Translations under genes and position numbers: made by a program
The notes under the pieces: model-generated
Database searches by the model: none
The model's input: the letters and a program-made list of their open reading frames with translations, nothing else
What the model was told of the DNA's origin: nothing
Shown: in pieces, positions 16,201 through 20,049 of the stretch
How positions within the stretch are numbered: position 1 is the stretch's first letter
How the letters are laid out: every line of letters starts with the position of its first letter
Source: a virus
Strand: one strand, 5' to 3'
Virus record (IMG/VR): IMGVR_UViG_3300008448_000884
Location: 1-20,049 of that record
Length of the DNA: 20,049 bases

Positions 16201-16544
16201 ACCGTATCAAACCCCTGCTTAAAAACTTATACGGAACAGAAGATGCGGATGATTTGATGTTAGAAATACTTGATGTATTGAAAGAAACCACAAGGTCTCC
16301 ACAGGCAGGTAAGTTTTATACTTTTGTTTATAGACCAAAGACTCCTCGTGTAAGATATGATGCAAATCCTTTTGTTGCCGTTACAAATGTTTATTCCTGG
16401 GGATTTAGTGGTATTAACTTCCACTGGGGAGAACAACGTCAATATACCCTTGATGAAGTAATTGGACCTCTACATATTGTGGATAAAAATGAGGTCGGTG
16501 ATTTAAGAAGAATACCTTTCGGACAAATCAAGATAAATAACTAA
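16197..16544 (+). CDS. Conserved-looking protein of unknown function (115 aa)
   Basis: Complete 115-aa frame with ATG at 16197 overlapping the gp4 stop by 4 bases (ATGA). A helical N-terminus (NLYGTEDADDLMLEILDVL) precedes a compact aromatic beta-rich part with KFYTFVYRPKTPRVRYD and the motif SWGFSGINFHWGEQRQYT. I recognise this pattern as recurring beside baseplate genes in T4-like phages but know no function for it. Its position between gp4 and gp48, with tight spacing, argues for a virion assembly or structural role. Small size and lack of signal peptide or membrane segment suggest a soluble protein. Confidence 0.7.
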   Translation: MNRIKPLLKNLYGTEDADDLMLEILDVLKETTRSPQAGKFYTFVYRPKTPRVRYDANPFVAVTNVYSWGFSGINFHWGEQRQYTLDEVIGPLHIVDKNEVGDLRRIPFGQIKINN

Positions 16545-16553
16545 AAAAGATAA

Positions 16554-17522
16554 ATGATAAACGGATTTAATATAACACCAAGTTTATCACCAAATGGGGA
16601 AAGAATTGCTGCGTCTGCTTCTGCTAAACTTTCTTCGTCTGCGGCACCTCTTAGATATCCACAGAAAAGTATTGGAAAAAATGATGATTACCTAGAAATA
16701 GGTGTGATTAAGTATGTTCCTCCCGGATTTGGGACTGATGAGGATAAGCGAAATCTCAGAGCTCCTACGGGAACAGAAGTAAATTCTAAACAAAAAGCAG
16801 AAAAGACGATACAACTACCAATACCATCAAATATTGGAGATACAAATCAGGTCAATTGGGGCGATGATAGTTTAAATTCTCTTGCTCTTTTCGGCGCAGA
16901 CCAAATTAATAAAGTTCTAGAGTCTAGAAATATTGTTGGAGGTGTTGGAGAATTACTTAACAATGTTCTTGGAGCCGGGCGAGAAGTATTAATTAGAGGT
17001 GGAGCACAAGAGGCAATTAAACAATCATTTACTTCGGCACTAGTAAATTCATTGGGCGGAAACACAACACCACAAGGATTAATTTCAAGAGCAACTGGAA
17101 ATGTTTTAAATCCAAATATGGAATTACTCTTTAGCGGTGTCAATTTAAGGTCCTTTGCCTTTGATTTTGATTTTGCTCCAAGAGATGAAAAAGAATCTAA
17201 TGTCGTTAAAGAAATTATAAGAATCTTTAAGATATCTATGGCACCAAAAACTGGTAGTAATACCGCAGGTGCCGGTCTATTCATTGAAGCACCAAATGTC
17301 TTCCTTCTAAAATATAAGAGTGGAAATCAGGACCATCCTTACCTAAACAAATTTAAACCCTGTGCTCTGACAAGTATGGGTATGAATTATACGGGTTCAG
17401 GTTCATATGCTACTTATGCTGATAAAACTCCGGTTCATATGAAATTATCTCTTAGCTTTACCGAACTCAATCCAATTTATAATGAAGATTATAAACCTTC
17501 TGATATAGGAGTAGGTTACTGA
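16554..17522 (+). CDS. gp48: Baseplate tail tube cap gp48
   Basis: Complete 322-aa frame (T4 gp48 is 364 aa). The N-terminal 110 residues are polar, with a PPGFGTDEDKRN-type segment. A helical Gly/Ala-rich middle (about 105-180) follows, and the C-terminal half carries the tail-tube-like beta fold: NMELLFSGVNLRSFAFDFDF, PRDEKESNVVKEIIRIFK, FLLKYKSGNQDHPYLNKFKP and a final MKLSLSFTELNPIYNEDY. The strand pattern FDFDFAPR and LSLSFTELxPI is typical of gp48. It sits on the baseplate hub and primes tube polymerisation with gp54. The start lacks a strong ribosome site. The gp53 gene begins one base after its stop. Confidence 0.85.
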   Translation: MINGFNITPSLSPNGERIAASASAKLSSSAAPLRYPQKSIGKNDDYLEIGVIKYVPPGFGTDEDKRNLRAPTGTEVNSKQKAEKTIQLPIPSNIGDTNQVNWGDDSLNSLALFGADQINKVLESRNIVGGVGELLNNVLGAGREVLIRGGAQEAIKQSFTSALVNSLGGNTTPQGLISRATGNVLNPNMELLFSGVNLRSFAFDFDFAPRDEKESNVVKEIIRIFKISMAPKTGSNTAGAGLFIEAPNVFLLKYKSGNQDHPYLNKFKPCALTSMGMNYTGSGSYATYADKTPVHMKLSLSFTELNPIYNEDYKPSDIGVGY

Positions 17523-17523
17523 T

Positions 17524-18171
17524 ATGTCTTATTTTAGAGAGCTTCCAGACTTAGAATATCAATCACCTTTTGCCGACAGTAATTCCTCACAGAATTATGT
17601 AAGAGCAAAGAATCTATTTCGTCGTGTAAAACTTCGTGATGACTTACAGAATGTTTTTACTCTGTTTAATAAGTATCAGATTCCGGAAGGAGCAAGACCA
17701 GATACTGTTGCAGAAGAAGTTTATGGAAAGGCAGATTATGACTGGGTTGTTTTATTAACCGCAGGTATTGTAAATGTTAGAAATGAATGGCCTCTTTCTG
17801 ATAGAGACCTATACAGATATGCCGAAAATGTTTATGGAAATGACCTAAATTCAATACATCATTATGAAACCACAGAGGTCAAAGATTCTAATGGAAGACT
17901 TATACTTGCGTCTGGTAAAATTGTAGACTCAACATTTACTATTCCAAACCCTAATAATTACCTGGCAACATTAAATCCAGTTACTGGTATTAGTAATTAT
18001 GAATATGAAACTAGAAAGAATGAGGAAAAGAGATCCATTTATCTGTTAAGAACCGAATATTTACAACAATACTTAAATGATATGAGAAAGATTATGTATT
18101 ATGAAAAGTCTTCTCAATATGTTGACAAGAAATTAATCCGCACCGAGAACACAAGAATCACGATGCCATAA
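17524..18171 (+). CDS. gp53: Baseplate wedge protein gp53
   Basis: Complete 215-aa frame (T4 gp53 is 196 aa). The opening MSYFRELPDLEYQSPF, then KNLFRRVKLRDDLQNVFTLF, followed by ARPDTVAEEVYGKADYDW and VVLLTAGIVNVRNEWPLSD, is the recognised gp53 sequence. The YxIxxGxRPDxVAxxxYG part has a LysM-like fold in the family. The protein closes the wedge around the hub during baseplate assembly. It is the last gene of the plus-strand operon and is followed within a few bases by a hairpin. Separation of gp53 and gp48 from the rest of the hub genes, on the opposite strand, is a local layout feature. Confidence 0.9.
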   Translation: MSYFRELPDLEYQSPFADSNSSQNYVRAKNLFRRVKLRDDLQNVFTLFNKYQIPEGARPDTVAEEVYGKADYDWVVLLTAGIVNVRNEWPLSDRDLYRYAENVYGNDLNSIHHYETTEVKDSNGRLILASGKIVDSTFTIPNPNNYLATLNPVTGISNYEYETRKNEEKRSIYLLRTEYLQQYLNDMRKIMYYEKSSQYVDKKLIRTENTRITMP

Positions 18172-18199
18172 AAAAGGGGAAGATTTCTCTTCCCCCTTT
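18171..18199. terminator. Bidirectional hairpin terminator between convergent gp53 and gp32
   Basis: GGGGAAGA (18176-18183) pairs perfectly with TCTTCCCC (18188-18195) across a TTTC loop, flanked by A residues on the left and CTTT on the right. On the minus strand the stem is followed by six T, a good intrinsic terminator for gp32. On the plus strand only CTTTA follows, so it is weaker for gp53. Confidence 0.8.
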
Positions 18200-18208
18200 A
18201 CTATATTA

Positions 18209-19120
18209 TCACTCAGCTAACTTTTGGAAGTATGAGAGTGCGTCATCATCGTCATCTTCATCAACTGCAACGGAACGAGTCGGCTTCAGGTTGTTGAGTT
18301 CGCTACGCAGGTCTTCGGTCAGAGAAGGGGCAGGACCACGATAGTCATCCTCGTCCTCAACTTCAGAATCAACACGAGCGGTCTTTCCACCCAGAACAGA
18401 TTCAAGACGCTTCTTCATTTCTTCATAGGACTTGAACTGGTCGGGAGCAACAAACTCGGCAAGAGAATATTGCTTCTTCCAGATTGCTTCCATAGCATCA
18501 TCATCGTTCAGAAGAGCGCCCTGAGCGGCAAATTCGCTGGAATCATAGTTCCTATAACCAGCAACACTCTTTGCCTTCAGTTTGAAGTTGGCACCGGTCC
18601 AGAAGTCAAACGGATCGATAGGAGTCTCATCCTCAAACTCGGGTTGCATCGCTTCGGTGAGTTTGTCAAAGATTTTCTTACCATACTTGAAGAGGAAAAC
18701 TTTACCCTCATTCTCAGGATTAGCAGGGTCCTTGACAACATAGATATTGCTTACATAAGTCAGTTTACGCTTCTGCTTACGTGCAACTTCTTTATTGGAG
18801 TCCATACCGGAGTTCCAGAGACCAGAGTTATGCTCACACACGGGGCACTTCTGATTCAGAGTGGTAAGGCACGAGTCAATCAACCAACCACCAGGGCCCT
18901 GGAAGGCGTGAGAATAGACTTTGACGAATGGCAGGTCTTCACCATCGGGAGCAGGAAGAAAGCGAATAACGGCATAACCATTATTTGCCTTGTCGCATTC
19001 AAGTTTCCATACACGCTCGTCGGAAGAATTACCAGAATTATTCATTTTTTCGACTTCTTTCACCAGTTTTTCGGTGAGAGAACCAAGTTTAGATTGTTTT
19101 TTAAGGTCGGCAAAACCCAT
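18209..19120 (-). CDS. gp32: Single-stranded DNA-binding protein gp32
   Basis: Complete 303-aa frame (T4 gp32 is 301 aa). GAGG stands 8 bases before the ATG. The basic N-terminal LAST-like region (LKKQSKLGSLTEKLVKEVEK) mediates cooperative binding. The core contains the zinc site H71-x12-C84-x7-C92-x2-C95, two residues shorter in the middle spacing than in T4, within VYSHAFQGPGGW and QKCPVCEH. The C-terminus is strongly acidic (DEDDDDDALSYFQ), as expected for recruitment of replication and repair partners. It coats single-stranded DNA and helps load gp41 through gp59, whose gene lies just upstream. The gene is visibly more GC-rich than its neighbours (a 60-base sample at 18301 is near 58%), consistent with high expression. 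A strong own promoter precedes it. Confidence 0.95.
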   Translation of the reverse strand: MGFADLKKQSKLGSLTEKLVKEVEKMNNSGNSSDERVWKLECDKANNGYAVIRFLPAPDGEDLPFVKVYSHAFQGPGGWLIDSCLTTLNQKCPVCEHNSGLWNSGMDSNKEVARKQKRKLTYVSNIYVVKDPANPENEGKVFLFKYGKKIFDKLTEAMQPEFEDETPIDPFDFWTGANFKLKAKSVAGYRNYDSSEFAAQGALLNDDDAMEAIWKKQYSLAEFVAPDQFKSYEEMKKRLESVLGGKTARVDSEVEDEDDYRGPAPSLTEDLRSELNNLKPTRSVAVDEDDDDDALSYFQKLAE

Positions 19121-19164
19121 TTTATATACCTCGGATAGTTTGGATTCGGGAGATTTACTTGGAT

Positions 19165-19193
19165 ATTATAGCAAAAAATCACTCATCAGTCAA
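19165..19193 (-). promoter_or_regulatory. Sigma70-type extended -10 promoter for gp32
   Basis: The minus strand carries TTGACT (19193-19188), a 17-base spacer and TATAAT (19170-19165), with TG one base before the -10 hexamer (TGCTATAAT). The -35 box overlaps the last codons and stop of the DUF1825-like gene. Initiation near 19158 would leave a leader of about 38 bases ending in GAGG before gp32. This matches host housekeeping sigma recognition rather than the late phage type. Confidence 0.85.
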
Positions 19194-19515
19194 GATACTT
19201 TTTGAGTGACTCAATTGTTTTTGTCATACTGCCGAAAAGAATACTCATATCAGTTTCCGGTGGGAATCCCATCAGAGCAACGGACTTTCTCAGATTCTCT
19301 TTCATCTCAATTGCCTGAGGGTCATCGGAAAGAGAAAGTCTTGTATACATAATACGCTGTTTTTCAAGCAGTCTTGTCATTTTTTCAATATGTTCCAGTT
19401 TATCTTCACGGGGCATCATACCAAAAGTTAAAATACTATTGTATATAAACTCTTGGAGTTCGTGAATTTCTTTAAGTTCTTCCTGAATAAGTTCAGAATC
19501 AAAAAAACTACTCAT
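19186..19515 (-). CDS. DUF1825-like protein of unknown function
   Basis: Complete 109-aa frame whose ATG at 19515 overlaps the end of gp59 by 8 bases. The opening FFDSELIQEELKEIHEL, the MPREDKLEHIEKMTRLL segment, the RIMYTRLSLSDDP part and a C-terminal LFGSMTKTIESLKKYL fit the small, all-helical DUF1825 family, which I know from cyanobacteria and cyanophages. No function is established to my knowledge. It lies between the helicase loader and gp32 genes, so co-expression with replication genes is expected. T4 gp33, which lies near gp59 in T4, does not match it. The family link is from memory of its pattern, not a search. Confidence 0.7.
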   Translation of the reverse strand: MSSFFDSELIQEELKEIHELQEFIYNSILTFGMMPREDKLEHIEKMTRLLEKQRIMYTRLSLSDDPQAIEMKENLRKSVALMGFPPETDMSILFGSMTKTIESLKKYLD

Positions 19516-20049
19516 TTATAATGTCCCGTAAAAGTTTCTTGTACTGGAATATATCAATATGTATAAAGGGTTTGTATTTTTTTATTTTTAAACTTACGGT
19601 TTCCCATACGGGGTCCAGAAGTTTTTTGTCAAACTCACTAATATACGAGAATATTATATCATAGATTACCATTATTTCGGGTGCCAATTCACTTTTTAGA
19701 AATGTTTTGAGAAGAATTGGATGACCTTTCGAGCAGTCGAATACATTCTCTAATTTTGCCTGAGAGAACAATTCTGTCGATTGCTCCTTGAATAAGTAAG
19801 TCAGACTCTGCTGCCTTTTCATCCATTCTTGGTAGTTTCTTTCGCCAGAATTGATAATTTCGCCAATCCATAAGTTACTCGTATTGTCTGCTGCTACAAA
19901 GTTTGATACAAGGAAATCTACTATTTCTTTGTCACCATACTTTCTTGAAGATTTCTCGAACCAATATTTGTCTTTTCTTTTATTAAATGATGTGAGTGTT
20001 GCTCTTGTCTTTTTATATTTAAAGTAATCATATTTGGGATTAGAAAAGT
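19508..20049 (-). CDS. gp59: Loader of gp41 DNA helicase gp59, 5' truncated by window edge
   Basis: The frame is open from the right edge of the window down to TAG at 19508-19510, giving 179 codons plus two edge bases. The true start lies outside, so the internal ATG at 19822 is not the start. The visible N-terminal part, SFNKRKDKYWFEKSSRKYGD followed by VDFLVSNFVAADNTS, matches the conserved KRxDKYxFxKLSxKY and SNLVA region of T4 gp59 (217 aa). The LDPVWETVSLKIKKYKPF part near the end also fits. The protein binds forked DNA and gp32 and recruits the replicative helicase. Neighbours DUF1825-like and gp32 follow on the same strand. Confidence 0.85.
   Translation of the reverse strand, partial: FSNPKYDYFKYKKTRATLTSFNKRKDKYWFEKSSRKYGDKEIVDFLVSNFVAADNTSNLWIGEIINSGERNYQEWMKRQQSLTYLFKEQSTELFSQAKLENVFDCSKGHPILLKTFLKSELAPEIMVIYDIIFSYISEFDKKLLDPVWETVSLKIKKYKPFIHIDIFQYKKLLRDIINE

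Noticed and set aside
16532-16539. GATAAATA just upstream of gp48 as a late promoter
   Set aside because: It lies within the end of the 115-aa gene and only about 14 bases before the gp48 ATG, too close to leave a usable leader.
18470-19138. Long open frame (222 codons) on the plus strand opposite gp32
   Set aside because: gp32 on the other strand is unmistakable with its zinc site and acidic tail. The antisense frame is open because of the gene's composition and has no ribosome site or recognisable product.
19508-19822. A short 104-aa gene starting at the ATG at 19822
   Set aside because: The frame continues upstream to the window edge with clear gp59 sequence, so this ATG is internal to gp59.
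19689-19871. Minus-strand frame of 60 codons overlapping gp59
   Set aside because: It is an alternative frame within gp59 and has no independent support.
1-20049. tRNA genes, CRISPR arrays, insertion sequences, homing endonucleases and photosynthesis or other auxiliary metabolic genes
   Set aside because: I looked for them because they are common in such phages, but coding sequence fills nearly all of the window and none of these was seen.

Overview
The window is a gene-dense, AT-rich piece of a T4-like myovirus genome. It most probably comes from a marine cyanophage infecting Synechococcus or Prochlorococcus. Recognisable T4 core proteins are gp59, gp32, gp53, gp48, gp4, gp26, gp5, a gp27-like hub and a gp54-like tube initiator. 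The host guess rests on a small DUF1825-type protein, a family I know from cyanobacteria and their phages, and on large structural proteins built from GIST-type repeats, a style familiar from marine T4-like cyanophages. A SAR11-type host is not excluded. I saw no tRNA, CRISPR array, insertion sequence, integrase or auxiliary metabolic gene. No gap between genes exceeds about 65 bases.

Layout from the right end, following the minus strand leftward. (1) A replication block at 20049-18209: gp59 helicase loader (truncated by the window edge), a DUF1825-like gene, then gp32, which has its own consensus extended -10 promoter. (2) A convergent terminator hairpin at 18176-18195 separates gp32 from a plus-strand block: gp4 head completion nuclease, a 115-aa unknown, gp48 tail tube cap and gp53 baseplate wedge (15757-18171). 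(3) A 41-bp divergent region (15716-15756) carries two T4-late-like boxes as an exact inverted repeat, one firing each way. (4) A long minus-strand baseplate hub and tail block (15715 to 1): gp54-like, gp26, a small -1 frame ORF, two tape-measure-like proteins, gp27-like, gp5, a separate spike beta-helix protein, a 1194-aa beta-helix structural protein, a 222-aa structural protein and a fibre-like repeat protein running off the left edge. Most junctions inside this block are stop-N-ATG with 0-5 bases between genes, or short overlaps, so the block looks translationally coupled.

Working together, the late block encodes the central hub and needle of the contractile tail, the chaperones and ruler around which the tube is built, and the peripheral fibres or host-contact proteins. 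The plus-strand genes add wedge, tube-cap and head-completion parts.

The most notable observation is a textbook -1 frameshift signal at the end of gp26: a U UUU UUC slippery heptamer, a 5-6 nt spacer and a 10-bp stem-loop. It would fuse gp26 to an otherwise leaderless small ORF, as in the lambda G/GT tail assembly chaperones, and it sits immediately upstream of the tape-measure-like genes. Second, the T4 gp5 cell-puncturing protein appears taken apart. The OB-fold is on one gene, the octad beta-helix on the next, and the muralytic activity lies on a tape-measure-like protein carrying both a lysozyme-type and an M23 peptidase domain.
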